A stretch of DNA of 64,000 nt from UBA8950 sp034411635 (GCA_034411635.1 DAOUML010000134.1:1-64000), one strand, 5' to 3'. Counted from the first letter of the stretch, positions 9,229 to 18,528 are shown. Made by a program: numbers and translations. The notes: generated from the sequence alone by a model not told the origin.

Positions 9229-9267
9229 ATTCCTGTTTATCCCTGCTCAGCAGGGATAAACAGGAAT
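9229..9267 (-). terminator. Rho-independent terminator after pepF
   Basis: Perfect inverted repeat with 17-bp arms and a 5-base loop. On the minus strand it is followed by a T-rich run (AATTTTTATT), as expected for a terminator of the pepF transcript. Confidence 0.8.
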
Positions 9268-9281
9268 AGGTCTTAACCAGT

Positions 9282-11087
9282 TTAAATCGATTCGTAGCGT
9301 TCGATCTGGGCTTCGAAGGTTTTGATGCTGTCTTGCCAGAACTTCTTGGTGCGAATGTCGATGCCGAAGCGGTCGGCCAGTTCGGCGGCGGGGGCTTCGC
9401 CGGTGCTGGCGAGCAGGTTCATGTAATCTGGCACAAATTCGTCGCCGCGCTGTTGGTAGATGGCGTACAGCCCGGTGGCGAAGAGCAACCCAAAGGCATA
9501 GGGGAAGTTGTAGAACGAGAGTCCGGCTGAGTAGTAGTGCGGTTTCCAGGTCCACATCCACTTTTGCAGCAGGGTTTCGTCCAATCCGTCGCCGTAGGTT
9601 TCGCGCTGGGCTTTTTCCATGATTTCGCACAGTTCGTCGGCGCTCAGTTCGGCTTTTTCGCGGCGCTCGAAGACTTCTTTCTCGAACAGGAAGCGCGAGT
9701 AGATATCGACGATGACCTGGCTGGCGCCGTTGAGCGAGAGTTCAAGCACGGCCAGTTCTTCCTGCGGGTTGGCGGCGCGTTTGAGCAGGGCCTGCGAGGC
9801 GATGGTTTCGCACATGATCGAGGCGGTTTCGGCCAGGGTCATGGGGGTATCCTGTTGCAGCAGGGTTTTTCCGGCGCGGAAGGCGCATTCGTTGTGGAAG
9901 GCGTGGCCGAGTTCGTGGGCGATGGTGGAGACCTGGTCGGGCGTGCCGTCGAAGTTGCTGAGGATGCGCGATTCTTTGACGAGCGGAACGCCCATGCAGA
10001 AAGCGCCGCCGCGTTTGCCGCTGCGCTGTTCGGCGTCGATCCAGTTTTCGTCGAAGGCGCGCCGGGCGAGTTCCTGCATCTCGGGGGCGAAAGTGCCAAA
10101 TTGTTCGAGAATGAAGGCGCGGGTTTCGGGCCAGGTGTACTGGCTGGCGGTTTGGCCGACGGGGGCGACGAGGTCGTACCAGGCCAGTTTTTCTTTGCCG
10201 AGGTGTTTGGCTTTGGCTTTCATGTAGCGGCGGAACATGGGGAAGGACTCGCGCATGGCTTCGAGCATGGCTTCCAGGCTGGCGCGATCCATGTGGGCGT
10301 TGTCGATGGCGCTGTGCAGGGCGTCTTCGCGTCCGCGGCGTTTGTTGAGCACGTTTACGGTGCCTTTGATGCCGTTCATGGCGGCGGCCAGCGGTTCTTT
10401 GACGGTTTCCCAGGCGGCGTTTTCGGCTTCGTAGGCGCGGCGGCGGACTTCGCCATCGGGGTGTGAGCGCAGGTTAATCAGGGCGGGCATGGGCAGTTTT
10501 TGGGTTTCGCCGTCCAGTTCAAAATCGACGCTCAGTTGGGAGGTGACGGTTCCTTGCAGTTTGCCCCAGGCGCTGGCCCCGCTCAGGCTGAGTTCGGCGG
10601 CCAGGCCTTCTTCGGCTTCGCTCATCAGGTATTTGCTCTCCTGGGCGGCCAGTTTAAGGAAGTAGGCATGGCTGGCGGCTTCGCCGCCGAGTGAGATGAT
10701 TTTGGGCAGCACATCGGACAGCGAGCCAATCCAGGCGGTGACTTTTGTGCTGAGCATCTGGAATTTGACCATGCGTTGTTGGAATTGTGAGTAGATGCGC
10801 ATGGCTTGCTGGTTATATGAGTCGGTGGCGATATAGCCGTTGATGTAGGCTCCAATCGTCCAGCCGAGATCGCCGACCTGGTTCGAGCGCGCAATGACCA
10901 TGTTAACGAGTTCGTTCAGGCGTTTGGGGTCGGTTTGGGCGTTGGTTGGGGCGATTTCGGTCTGAAAGATGTCTTCCATCTCTTTCAGGTGGTGTTCGAG
11001 TTCGCTCAGGGCGGTGTTGAATTCGTCTGAATCGAGCGCGGGGTAGATGTTGGTCAGGTTCCAGTGGGGGAGTTTGTTTTCGGTCAT
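9282..11087 (-). CDS. pepF: Oligoendopeptidase F (M3B family)
   Basis: 601 residues, the usual length for PepF/M3B cytosolic oligopeptidases. The zinc motif HELGH is at 391-395, with a third ligand Glu in TLAETAS (E420). The conserved GGAFC segment near 360 and the FSYNFPYAFG-like C-terminal signature are present. It degrades short peptides, probably recycling peptides imported or released by proteolysis. A small membrane protein gene and hflX lie immediately upstream in the same direction, so co-transcription is possible. A strong hairpin ends the unit. Confidence 0.95.
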   Translation of the reverse strand: MTENKLPHWNLTNIYPALDSDEFNTALSELEHHLKEMEDIFQTEIAPTNAQTDPKRLNELVNMVIARSNQVGDLGWTIGAYINGYIATDSYNQQAMRIYSQFQQRMVKFQMLSTKVTAWIGSLSDVLPKIISLGGEAASHAYFLKLAAQESKYLMSEAEEGLAAELSLSGASAWGKLQGTVTSQLSVDFELDGETQKLPMPALINLRSHPDGEVRRRAYEAENAAWETVKEPLAAAMNGIKGTVNVLNKRRGREDALHSAIDNAHMDRASLEAMLEAMRESFPMFRRYMKAKAKHLGKEKLAWYDLVAPVGQTASQYTWPETRAFILEQFGTFAPEMQELARRAFDENWIDAEQRSGKRGGAFCMGVPLVKESRILSNFDGTPDQVSTIAHELGHAFHNECAFRAGKTLLQQDTPMTLAETASIMCETIASQALLKRAANPQEELAVLELSLNGASQVIVDIYSRFLFEKEVFERREKAELSADELCEIMEKAQRETYGDGLDETLLQKWMWTWKPHYYSAGLSFYNFPYAFGLLFATGLYAIYQQRGDEFVPDYMNLLASTGEAPAAELADRFGIDIRTKKFWQDSIKTFEAQIERYESI

Positions 11088-11102
11088 TTTATTGTCCTTT
11101 GA

Positions 11103-11318
11103 TTATAGTGCCCAGGCCAGCATAAGCCCGAACAGGGCGATGATTAGTCCGAGGTGCAGGAACAAATTGGTGGCGACGAGGAAAGATGCTGGGGGTAGCA
11201 ACAGCACCAGAATCAGGTTAAGCAGAATGAGGACGATGCCGACCAGGGGCAAAAGTCCCTTACGATGGGCCAGAAAAGGGGAGGCTTTGTCTAAAAAATT
11301 GGATACCCATTGACTCAT
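11103..11318 (-). CDS. Small membrane protein of unknown function
   Basis: 71 residues with two hydrophobic segments at about 22-42 and 48-69. The N-terminus is soluble and basic. Its start overlaps the hflX stop by 4 bp (translational coupling) and pepF begins 15 bp downstream. That favours a real gene over a chance reading frame. No family recognised. Confidence 0.6.
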   Translation of the reverse strand: MSQWVSNFLDKASPFLAHRKGLLPLVGIVLILLNLILVLLLPPASFLVATNLFLHLGLIIALFGLMLAWAL

Positions 11319-12664
11319 AATTCGTTCTCCTGTTCGTTGGTTTCTTGATTCTTTTCAAAATCGCGGAATTGGGCCAGCAACCGGCCTGGTATGCGGCCCT
11401 GAATTTTGACTCCGCCGCGGGTGTGTTCGATGCGTTCAACCTGCCCGGCTTCGTGAAATTGTGAAATCAGGTTGCCTTGCTGATAGGGCAGGTAGATTTC
11501 GATGGGCAGGTAGGTTTCGTACAGTTCGGACTGAATCATTTGGCGCAGTTCACCCAGGCCGCTGCCTTTCAGGGCTGAAATGGCAACTGCTTGTGGATAT
11601 TCGCGGGCAACTTCTTCGGCCAGGGAGGGGTCTTGCAGTTGGTCAGATTTGTTCAGCACGGTGATAATCGGGATGTGGCTGGCCTGGATATCGGCGAGGG
11701 TTTCTTGTACCGACTGGTATTGGGCCATGGCATTGGGGTGGGCGATATCGACAATGTGCAGCAGCAGGTCGGCTTCGGCGATTTCTTCGAGCGTGGCGCG
11801 GAAGGCGGCTACCAGCGTGGTGGGTAGTTTTTGGATGAATCCGACGGTGTCGGTAAGCAGCATGGCGTATCCGCCGGGCAGTTCCACGCGGCGGGTGGTG
11901 GGGTCGAGGGTGGCGAAGAGTTGGTCGGCGGCGAGCACATCCGATTTTGACAGGCCGTTGAGCAGGGTCGATTTTCCGGCGTTGGTATAGCCGACCAGTG
12001 CGACGGTTGGAATGCGGCTGCGTTTGCGCTGGGCGCGGTAACGCTCGCGGTGGGCGCGCACTTTTTCGAGTTCTTTTTTGAGGTGGCTGATTTTGCGACT
12101 AATTTCGCGGCGGTCGATTTCGAGTTGGGTTTCGCCAGGGCCGCGCAAGCCGACGCCGCCAACCGAGCCGGAACGTCCGCCACCGCCGCCGGCCTGACGG
12201 GCCAGGTGCGTCCACTGACGGGTGAGACGCGGCAGGTAGTATTCGAGTTGGGCCAGTTCAACCTGCAACATGCCTTCCCTGGTACTGGCGTGCTGGGCGA
12301 AGATGTCTAAAATCAGGGCGGTGCGGTCGAGAATGCGCACGTTGGGGCCCATCAATTTTTCAAGGTTGCGCTGATGGCGTGGGCTGAGTTCGCTATCAAA
12401 GAGGATGACCTGGGTCAGGGTCTCTTCTGTTAGGGCTTTCAGTTCTTCGACCTTGCCTGAGCCGATATAACTTTGTGGGTTGGGCTGGTCGAGTTTTTGG
12501 GTGAGTTCGCCAACGACATCCAGACCGGCAGTATCGGCCAGCAGGGTCAGTTCGGCGAGTGATTCTTCGAGCGTGAGCAGGTTTTTTTCCTGGAAAAGTT
12601 CTACGCCAACCAAAAACGCCCGCTCACGCGGCGGGGTGGTCGGCTCAGGGATTCGTTTTGGCAT
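11315..12664 (-). CDS. hflX: GTPase HflX (ribosome-associated)
   Basis: 449 residues with the complete HflX layout. The N-terminal HflX domain includes the IGSGKVEEL segment near 67-75, and the glycine-rich linker GGGGGRSGSVGGVGLRGPGE lies around 159-178. A coiled coil follows, then the G domain with G1 GYTNAGKST at 225-233, G3 DTVGF at 272-276 and G4 NKSD near 337. HflX splits stalled or heat-damaged 70S ribosomes. Only 31 bp separate it from the histidine kinase gene upstream, so read-through from that transcript is likely. Confidence 0.95.
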   Translation of the reverse strand: MPKRIPEPTTPPRERAFLVGVELFQEKNLLTLEESLAELTLLADTAGLDVVGELTQKLDQPNPQSYIGSGKVEELKALTEETLTQVILFDSELSPRHQRNLEKLMGPNVRILDRTALILDIFAQHASTREGMLQVELAQLEYYLPRLTRQWTHLARQAGGGGGRSGSVGGVGLRGPGETQLEIDRREISRKISHLKKELEKVRAHRERYRAQRKRSRIPTVALVGYTNAGKSTLLNGLSKSDVLAADQLFATLDPTTRRVELPGGYAMLLTDTVGFIQKLPTTLVAAFRATLEEIAEADLLLHIVDIAHPNAMAQYQSVQETLADIQASHIPIITVLNKSDQLQDPSLAEEVAREYPQAVAISALKGSGLGELRQMIQSELYETYLPIEIYLPYQQGNLISQFHEAGQVERIEHTRGGVKIQGRIPGRLLAQFRDFEKNQETNEQENEL

Positions 12665-12695
12665 AAGATTTTGTGGTGGTGTAATTCAAGCGTAT

Positions 12696-13934
12696 TTAGA
12701 AATCATCTGGCAGGGGCGCGGGGGTATTTTCACCGGCGCCAAATAATTTTGCCAGGTTGGGGTCGTTGGGTTGGGTGCGCAACGGTAGCAGAACATGAAA
12801 GATGGAGCCGGGGCATTTTACTTCATCGTAACCTTCCGATTCGACCCACAGGGAACCTTCGTGGGCTTCGATAATTCCTTTGGTAATTGCCAGGCCGAGG
12901 CCGGGGCCGCCGCCTTTGAATTTGGTTTTGCCGCTGGAGTGCAGCGAGACATCGCCAAGTTGCCCAAATTTTTCAAAAATAATCTCCTGATTTTCGGGGG
13001 CGATGCCGATGCCGGTGTCAGTGATGGTGATTTCGACAAACCCGGGCAGGGTGCGGCCATTGATGGTGATGGTGCCGCCATCGGGGGTGTATTTAATGGC
13101 GTTGCTGACCAGGTTTTTGAGGGCCTGGTAGAGCCGCTCAGGGTCGGCAAAGAGCAGTTCTTTGCTGCCCTCAAAGGCTTTGATTAATAGGGTGTGCCTG
13201 CGTCTTTTCAGGATGTCGGCAAAATCGGCTTCGAGCATGTTGAAGACGCGATTGAGCCAGACGGGTTGAAAGTGGAGAACGAGCAAGTGATTGTCGATTT
13301 GCGAGACATCAATCATGTCGTCTACAATTTCGCGCATTCGACGAATGCCGTTGTGGGTGCCTTGAATGAGCAGGTGAATTTGCTCATTTTCTTGCGAGGC
13401 CAGGTCGCCAATCATGGCGGCGTAGCCTTCGATGAGCGTGAGCGGGGTTTTTAATTCGTGGGCGGCAACGGCGATGAAGTTTGATTTGCTCTTGTCGATT
13501 TTTTGCAGGCGCGCCTGGGCGGCTTGCAGTTCGTTGGAGATGTAGGCTACCTGGCTGGCGCTTTCAAGGGCGGCGGCTTTTTCGATGGCGTGCAGGTAGA
13601 TGGGCATCAGCGCGCCTGTTAGTTCGAGGGCCGATTGGGTGTCGAGGCTTTCGCGCACAATGTCGAAGGAGTAGGTGACGATTTTACGCAACAGCCCGCC
13701 CAGGTTGCGCTCGCCTTCTTCGAGGTCGGTTTGGGTGCGGGCGGTAGCCCATTCGTGCAGGACCGGGTCGAGCCAGGTGGAATCGCCAGAGAGCAGGGCC
13801 TGGGTAAGCAAATCGAAAAAGCGGGTGAGTTGTTCCTGAAAATTTTCGCGCACGCCTGTTCCGCGCGCGAGGCTGTTTGCGACGCGCATTTGCAGGGTGG
13901 GGCGAATTTTTTCAAGGCTGTTTTCGATGCTCAT
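12696..13934 (-). CDS. Cytosolic sensor histidine kinase
   Basis: 412 residues with no membrane segment. The N-terminal 1-125 is all-helical and resembles the RsbR-type N-terminal sensor fold (tentative). A coiled coil at 130-150 is followed by the H-box AHELKTPLTLIEG with His159, then an N-box near 276-290 (NLVSNAIKYTPDGG), a DTGIGIAPEN G1 box, and F and G2 boxes (GLGLAITKGI). No cognate response regulator is adjacent. The start at 13934 sits exactly where transcription from a predicted sigma-70-type promoter would begin, suggesting a leaderless transcript. Confidence 0.9.
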   Translation of the reverse strand: MSIENSLEKIRPTLQMRVANSLARGTGVRENFQEQLTRFFDLLTQALLSGDSTWLDPVLHEWATARTQTDLEEGERNLGGLLRKIVTYSFDIVRESLDTQSALELTGALMPIYLHAIEKAAALESASQVAYISNELQAAQARLQKIDKSKSNFIAVAAHELKTPLTLIEGYAAMIGDLASQENEQIHLLIQGTHNGIRRMREIVDDMIDVSQIDNHLLVLHFQPVWLNRVFNMLEADFADILKRRRHTLLIKAFEGSKELLFADPERLYQALKNLVSNAIKYTPDGGTITINGRTLPGFVEITITDTGIGIAPENQEIIFEKFGQLGDVSLHSSGKTKFKGGGPGLGLAITKGIIEAHEGSLWVESEGYDEVKCPGSIFHVLLPLRTQPNDPNLAKLFGAGENTPAPLPDDF

Positions 13935-13940
13935 GGGTAT

Positions 13941-13969
13941 AGTTTAGCGCAGGATGGGTTTTTTGGCAA
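13941..13969 (-). promoter_or_regulatory. Predicted sigma-70-type promoter giving a leaderless histidine kinase mRNA
   Basis: On the minus strand TTGCCA (13969-13964), a 17-base spacer and TAAACT (13946-13941). The first transcribed base would fall on the A of the ATG at 13934, with no ribosome site upstream. Confidence 0.45.
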
Positions 13970-13990
13970 TTTTATACTCGTTCTGGTCTC

Positions 13991-14027
13991 AAATTGCGCT
14001 TTTTATAAGCGCATGAGCGCGCAATTT
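13991..14027 (-). terminator. Hairpin downstream of the M28 peptidase gene
   Basis: Inverted repeat AAATTGCGC ... GCGCAATTT, with a second nested GCGC palindrome inside, 16 bp after the peptidase stop. It has no clear T-run, so it may be a processing or structural hairpin instead of a full terminator. Confidence 0.45.
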
Positions 14028-14042
14028 GGGCCGAGGGGCGTT

Positions 14043-14906
14043 CTATCTTTTTGTCATGTATTCTTCAAGCCAGGCCAGAACAACTTCGCCTACAATTTGT
14101 AAACTGCGCGGGGCGACTTTATCGGGGGTATCTTCGAGGGTGTGCCAGTAGGGGTAATCGAAATCGATCAGCAGCGCGGCGCGAATGCCGTTTTCGACAA
14201 AGGGGGTGTGGTCGTCGAGCATGGCGTATTTGTATTCGGGAATGAAGGCGTCATGATGGCCGAGCCGGGCGGCTATGGCCCAGATTTCATTGTTCAGGCT
14301 GGGGTCGGAGTTACGTTCTTTGTAGATGTTCAGGTCGGCATCGCCAATCATATCGAGCAGGATGACGGTTTCGGGTTGGTAGTCGAGGGCTTCGACAAAA
14401 GCGCGGGAGCCGAGGATCCAGTCCCAGCCGTCGATTCGTCCCTGGTCTTCGGCATCGAAGAGCAAAAGTCCTACCGGCGCATTGGCAGGCAGGACGCGGG
14501 CCAATTCAAGCAGGACGGCGACGCCAGATGCGCCGTCATTGGCGCCTGGCACGGGCAGGCTGTGATTGGCGGGGTTTGCATCTGAATCGGCGCGTAGGCG
14601 GCTGTCGTAGTGAGCCATCAACAGGACAGGTGGGCGCTCTTGTCGTGTAGCCAATATATTTGTAATGGGATGGCCCATTCGTTCGGTTTTCTGTAGCGTA
14701 ACCTGCCAGCCGTTGCGCTCGAAGTCCTGTTGGGCGTACACGATGAATTCGGCGTGCGCGGCGCTGCCGGGCGCGCGCGGGCCGAGGGCGTCTTGAGCCA
14801 GGACGTGCTGGTAGGCGCGTTCGCCGTCGAAGGTAGGGGGCGGCGGGGCGGCGGGGGCGCAGGCCGGCAGGAGGGTGATGAAGAGAAGCAGATTAATCCA
14901 TCGCAT
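14043..14906 (-). CDS. M28 family metallopeptidase / glutaminyl-cyclase-like lipoprotein
   Basis: 287 residues. The signal peptide has lipobox LPAC (Cys16). The M28 catalytic layout is visible: MAHYDS with His99, GANDGASG with Asp124, LLFDAEDQG with Glu153, DMIGD near 185 and YWHTLEDT with His255. The small size and the FDAED and DHTPF segments resemble the glutaminyl-peptide cyclotransferase branch of M28 rather than large aminopeptidases. The product should be zinc-dependent and extracytoplasmic. The HAMP membrane protein gene upstream ends 11 bp before this start, so it could be the last gene of that operon. Confidence 0.87.
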   Translation of the reverse strand: MRWINLLLFITLLPACAPAAPPPPTFDGERAYQHVLAQDALGPRAPGSAAHAEFIVYAQQDFERNGWQVTLQKTERMGHPITNILATRQERPPVLLMAHYDSRLRADSDANPANHSLPVPGANDGASGVAVLLELARVLPANAPVGLLLFDAEDQGRIDGWDWILGSRAFVEALDYQPETVILLDMIGDADLNIYKERNSDPSLNNEIWAIAARLGHHDAFIPEYKYAMLDDHTPFVENGIRAALLIDFDYPYWHTLEDTPDKVAPRSLQIVGEVVLAWLEEYMTKR

Positions 14907-14917
14907 GGGGTTGTCTT

Positions 14918-15799
14918 TTATCTGGTTTGGCTGTGGCGAATTTTTGCGCGGATTTCTTCTGCTTCTTGTTGAAGTGTTTCGGCGCGTTGTTCGACCCTCT
15001 TTGCCATTTTTACGAATTCGTGGGCGATTGAGCCGATTTCGTTGTTCTGGTTGAGCAGGTGTGAAATGGTTTTGGGGTTAAATTGGCGTTGTTGCAGGTC
15101 TTGCGCGGCCTGGGTGAGTTGTTCAAATGGCAGGTTGATTTGGGTGTAGATGATGATTGCCACCAACAGGCCTAACACTGCAAAGGTTGGGATGGTTAGA
15201 ATTCCCAGAATCAGGACGAGTAAACTGAAGGCTTCGGCAAAAAGGGTGAGTGTGTCGAATTCGTCTTGCGTGCTGGTGCGTATCATTTCAAGAGTTGCAT
15301 AAAGGTTGTCGAAGTCGTTGTTGGCTTTCAGGCCGAGGCTGGCTGTTTCTGTCCAATCTTGTTGGAAGTATTCGAGGGCGTCTTGCTTATCTACTGCTGC
15401 GATGATTTCGGCGGCCAGGGTTTGAATGGCTGTATTTTGGCGGGCGAGGGTTTCAAGATTGGCGGGGTCTGTTATTGTTTGCTGTTCTTGCAGGTTTTGG
15501 AGCGATTCGTCAATGCGGCGTTCCAGCACACTTAGGCGCTCTGCTGAGATTGGTGATGAACTTATGGTGTAGTTTTTGAGCATCAGGTGATATTGCCTGA
15601 GCATGTGTTCCAGTTGATAAATATGCTGGTTTTCCTGATAGCGGGTTTGAATCTGGTTATTGAATGAAATCAGTTGTAAGATGCTAAAAAGAAAAACACT
15701 GAGCGCCAGCACGCAAAACACAAACATTACGCTGAAGGTTTGCGCGAGGCGCGCGTATAAATTTTTATTTTTTTTCACTGTGGAGGCTGGGTTTTTCAT
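14918..15799 (-). CDS. Membrane HAMP protein without output domain
   Basis: 293 residues. Membrane segment 1 is at about 22-45. A helical extracytoplasmic region of about 145 residues follows, resembling a four-helix-bundle sensor. Membrane segment 2 is at about 193-217. A HAMP-like region then ends in a short coiled coil. There is no kinase, cyclase or methyl-accepting domain. The distal HAMP helix (IAHEFVKMAKRVEQR) resembles that of the cNMP-HAMP protein at 34411. It lies in an operon with a similar protein (6 bp upstream) and a cyclase, so it may pass signals to the cyclase by co-assembly (inference). Confidence 0.72.
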   Translation of the reverse strand: MKNPASTVKKNKNLYARLAQTFSVMFVFCVLALSVFLFSILQLISFNNQIQTRYQENQHIYQLEHMLRQYHLMLKNYTISSSPISAERLSVLERRIDESLQNLQEQQTITDPANLETLARQNTAIQTLAAEIIAAVDKQDALEYFQQDWTETASLGLKANNDFDNLYATLEMIRTSTQDEFDTLTLFAEAFSLLVLILGILTIPTFAVLGLLVAIIIYTQINLPFEQLTQAAQDLQQRQFNPKTISHLLNQNNEIGSIAHEFVKMAKRVEQRAETLQQEAEEIRAKIRHSQTR

Positions 15800-15805
15800 G
15801 TTTCT

Positions 15806-16714
15806 TTACTCCGCTTTTTTTTCTGGCTGGTGAATTTTCAAACGCCGACGCCTCGATTCGTATAGTTGTTGGCGCAAAGTTTCTATTTCTTGTTTGCTAT
15901 TTTGGTTGCGGATTTGTTCTGCCTCGGCTAATTCCTGGAGGGCATTGGCCAGGCTTGCAGAGGTTCCTTGCGGCGGGGTTGAGCCGGGGCGGTAAATATC
16001 TCCGGCGATGCTGGTGATGGTGTTGCGCAGGGTTCCCAGCGGTTGCACGGTGCTTGCAATGATTTGGTAGCCGATGAGCGCGAAAATTAGGGTAAATGTC
16101 ATGGCAATGACAATAATAAAAATGCTGGCATCGGCATCTTCGGGAAAGTCGGCCAGGGCGCTTTGGCGGTCTTGTTCAATGCCAATCATAATCTCGCGCA
16201 TTTGCAGGTTGAGTATTTCCTGATTTTCTTCTAGATCAAGGAGCGCATAGAATAATTCTGTGTCGTCTATTTGCTCTGATTCAATTTCCTGAATGATGAA
16301 TTCAAAAAGTTGCCAATTTTCAGAAAGCATTGCTTCAAAGTCGTTTACTTCAGTGGTCAGGTCGCTGATATAGAAATCTTCATCCCCATAGAGGCTTTCA
16401 TCTTCTTGCAGTTCGTTCAGAGTTTGAAGGATACGTTGCCGGGCTTGTTGGGCCTGGTGGAAGGCGCCGCTGGATCCCATTCCGTATGCCAGGCTAAAAA
16501 TCTCCTCGGCCTGGTTTGTTTGCATTTCTGCCAGGCTGAGAGATATTTCTGATTGCATGATTTGCAGAACATCTGTGCGCTCTATGGCGGCGTCGAAGGG
16601 CGTAGATTCCTGGCTGAAAGCGGCAAATAACATCACCAGCGCCATCAGCGCAATTACCATGCCCAGCCAGCCTAGTGAAAAAAAGGCGCGAATGTATGTG
16701 CGGATTGTTTTCAT
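15806..16714 (-). CDS. Membrane HAMP-like sensor protein without output domain
   Basis: 302 residues. Membrane segments are at about 15-33 and 196-218, flanking an acidic helical extracytoplasmic region. A HAMP-like stretch around 219-260 and a C-terminal coiled coil with a basic tail (ESRRRRLKIHQ) follow. No catalytic domain is present. Translation starts from GGAGTGAAACG-ATG, 20 bp after the cyclase stop. The layout matches the next gene, so the two may be distant paralogues. A partner or co-receptor role for the upstream cyclase is inferred from the operon only. Confidence 0.72.
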   Translation of the reverse strand: MKTIRTYIRAFFSLGWLGMVIALMALVMLFAAFSQESTPFDAAIERTDVLQIMQSEISLSLAEMQTNQAEEIFSLAYGMGSSGAFHQAQQARQRILQTLNELQEDESLYGDEDFYISDLTTEVNDFEAMLSENWQLFEFIIQEIESEQIDDTELFYALLDLEENQEILNLQMREIMIGIEQDRQSALADFPEDADASIFIIVIAMTFTLIFALIGYQIIASTVQPLGTLRNTITSIAGDIYRPGSTPPQGTSASLANALQELAEAEQIRNQNSKQEIETLRQQLYESRRRRLKIHQPEKKAE

Positions 16715-16734
16715 CGTTTCACTCCGTGATGGCT

Positions 16735-18396
16735 TTATTTGGCGTCCATGGTGATGGTGCCATCCCAGCGGCTGGGCATGGGCTTGTTGAGATACTCTGA
16801 ACAGGCAGAAAGATAAAGTTGGACGGCTCTATCGGCGGGGTCGAGTTCCAGTATTTGATTGAAAATTTTTTCGGCTTCGGCGAATCTGGCTTGCTGGTAC
16901 AGGTCGATGCCTTGCTCAAAGGTGGGTCGGGTGGTTTCGCGCAGGGTAATGATTTCGGGGGTAAGTCCCTGATAGATTTCATAGAGGCCCAGGGCATTGA
17001 CCCGTCCTTTTACGATCACTTTTCCTAAATAACGCTTTTTGAAATTTGCTGTTGGCGGTATTTGCGCCAGCACATCTTCGCTAATGATCATTGAAGAGCC
17101 GTAGAACTTGTTTAAGCCTTCGAGACGCGCGGTCAGGTTTACGTTATCTGAAAAGGCATCGCCTTGCATTCGCAGTTCTTCGCCAATCATGCCGACCATC
17201 ATTGGGCCTGTGTGTATGCCAATGCCAACGGCGATGGGGGGAAATCCGCGGGCTTTGAGTGTTTCGTTGAAGGCTTGTACGGCCTCGGTTTTATCGATGC
17301 CGGCTTTTACGGCGTCCTGAGCCCCATACGGGAAAATTGCCATCATGCCATCGCCCAAAAATTTGACAATGAACCCCTCATGTTCCTGAATGATTGGGCT
17401 AACCAGTTGCAGGTATTCGTTTACGAAGTTGAAATTTTCCTGGGCAGTCATTTTTTCTGAGAGTGTGGTGAATCCGCGAATATCCGAAAACATGACGGCC
17501 ATTTCCGCGCTAACATGGTCGCCCAACTGAACTTTGATAATGCTATCTTTTTCCAGAAATTCAAGGTATTGGGATGGGATGAAGCGTTGCGCGGCACTAA
17601 GGAATTGTTCTTTTATACGGTTCGATTCTGTAATCGATTCTGCCATTGCGTTTACTGCCCTGCTGAGTTCTCCCATTTCATCGGGGCGGGCTGAATCTTC
17701 GGCCAGCAAATCGGGCTGATAGGTTTTGTTCTCGAAGGCGACGATTGCGCTGGTCAGGTTATCAAGCGGCCTGGAGATGTTTATCATTTCGTACACGCTC
17801 CAGATCAGCAGCGCGGCTAGCAGCACAAAGACCACCTGGCCGACAATAATATTAAAGCCTGTGTTCTCCTGAATTTCTGCGATTTGAGCCTGAAGTATTT
17901 CTGCATCACGATTGTAAAATGCGCGGATATCGGAATCCAGTTCGGCAATAATTGGGTCTATTTCATTGAGGCTTAAATCTGAAAGGATGCTCCACTCTGG
18001 TTCGTCTTTTTGCATTTCTGCGAACAATAACTCTGTTGTTGCGTTGAGGCGTCTCCATTTTTCGTCAATCATGCTCAGATCTTCCCCTTTCAGGGCCTGA
18101 GCGTAAATGAAGTTTTCGATTTGTTGTGCGTATTGCCAGTAATCGCCATAATCTTGCGGACGATATTCTTCAGTGATAAACGTATTTTTGATGGCTGATT
18201 GCATTTTGAATAAATCGGCGCGCCTATCGGCATTTTGTTTTAATTCATTTGAGATTTGTTGTATCTCTGATAACTGTTGCTGGAATGCCGCAGCATTGCT
18301 GATAACCAGCATGGCGGTAAACGCCGCAACCAGAGTCAGGCATCCGGTGAATAAGGCCAGCCTGCCTCGAATGGAGTTTGGAAACATCGTCCGCAT
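16735..18396 (-). CDS. Transmembrane class III adenylate cyclase (sensor-HAMP-CHD)
   Basis: 553 residues. Membrane segment 1 is at 14-37, a helical extracytoplasmic sensor at 38-180, membrane segment 2 at 183-206 and HAMP at 207-262. The cyclase domain spans about 295-475. Metal ligands Asp305 (FSDIRGFT) and Asp349 (FLGDG) are present, with Lys345 and Asp413 at the base-recognition positions, and Asn420 and Arg424 as transition-state residues. This pattern points to ATP rather than GTP as substrate. The C-terminal 485-545 carries one TPR-like helical pair. An AGGAGAT site precedes the ATG. First gene of a three- to four-gene operon. Confidence 0.92.
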   Translation of the reverse strand: MRTMFPNSIRGRLALFTGCLTLVAAFTAMLVISNAAAFQQQLSEIQQISNELKQNADRRADLFKMQSAIKNTFITEEYRPQDYGDYWQYAQQIENFIYAQALKGEDLSMIDEKWRRLNATTELLFAEMQKDEPEWSILSDLSLNEIDPIIAELDSDIRAFYNRDAEILQAQIAEIQENTGFNIIVGQVVFVLLAALLIWSVYEMINISRPLDNLTSAIVAFENKTYQPDLLAEDSARPDEMGELSRAVNAMAESITESNRIKEQFLSAAQRFIPSQYLEFLEKDSIIKVQLGDHVSAEMAVMFSDIRGFTTLSEKMTAQENFNFVNEYLQLVSPIIQEHEGFIVKFLGDGMMAIFPYGAQDAVKAGIDKTEAVQAFNETLKARGFPPIAVGIGIHTGPMMVGMIGEELRMQGDAFSDNVNLTARLEGLNKFYGSSMIISEDVLAQIPPTANFKKRYLGKVIVKGRVNALGLYEIYQGLTPEIITLRETTRPTFEQGIDLYQQARFAEAEKIFNQILELDPADRAVQLYLSACSEYLNKPMPSRWDGTITMDAK

Positions 18397-18498
18397 AGAT
18401 TACATCTCCTGAATCTGACCGAAAATTATTATTCGCTTCATGTTAGCATATTTTGACTTCATTATCATTAAAAAATGGTTATGCTAATTAGAGTGAAT

Positions 18499-18528
18499 TT
18501 GTTTAATTTTCTAAAAAAATGGTAAAAT
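18499..18528 (+). promoter_or_regulatory. Predicted sigma-70-type promoter of the MinD-like gene
   Basis: TTGTTT (18499-18504), 18-base spacer, TAAAAT (18523-18528) with a TGG extended -10. It lies in the AT-rich 193-bp gap between the divergent cyclase and MinD-like genes. Confidence 0.5.

Noticed and set aside
9537..10466. 309-codon plus-strand open frame
   Set aside because: Entirely antisense to pepF, Gly/Phe/Ala-rich low-complexity translation, no ribosome site; a by-product of biased codon use in pepF.
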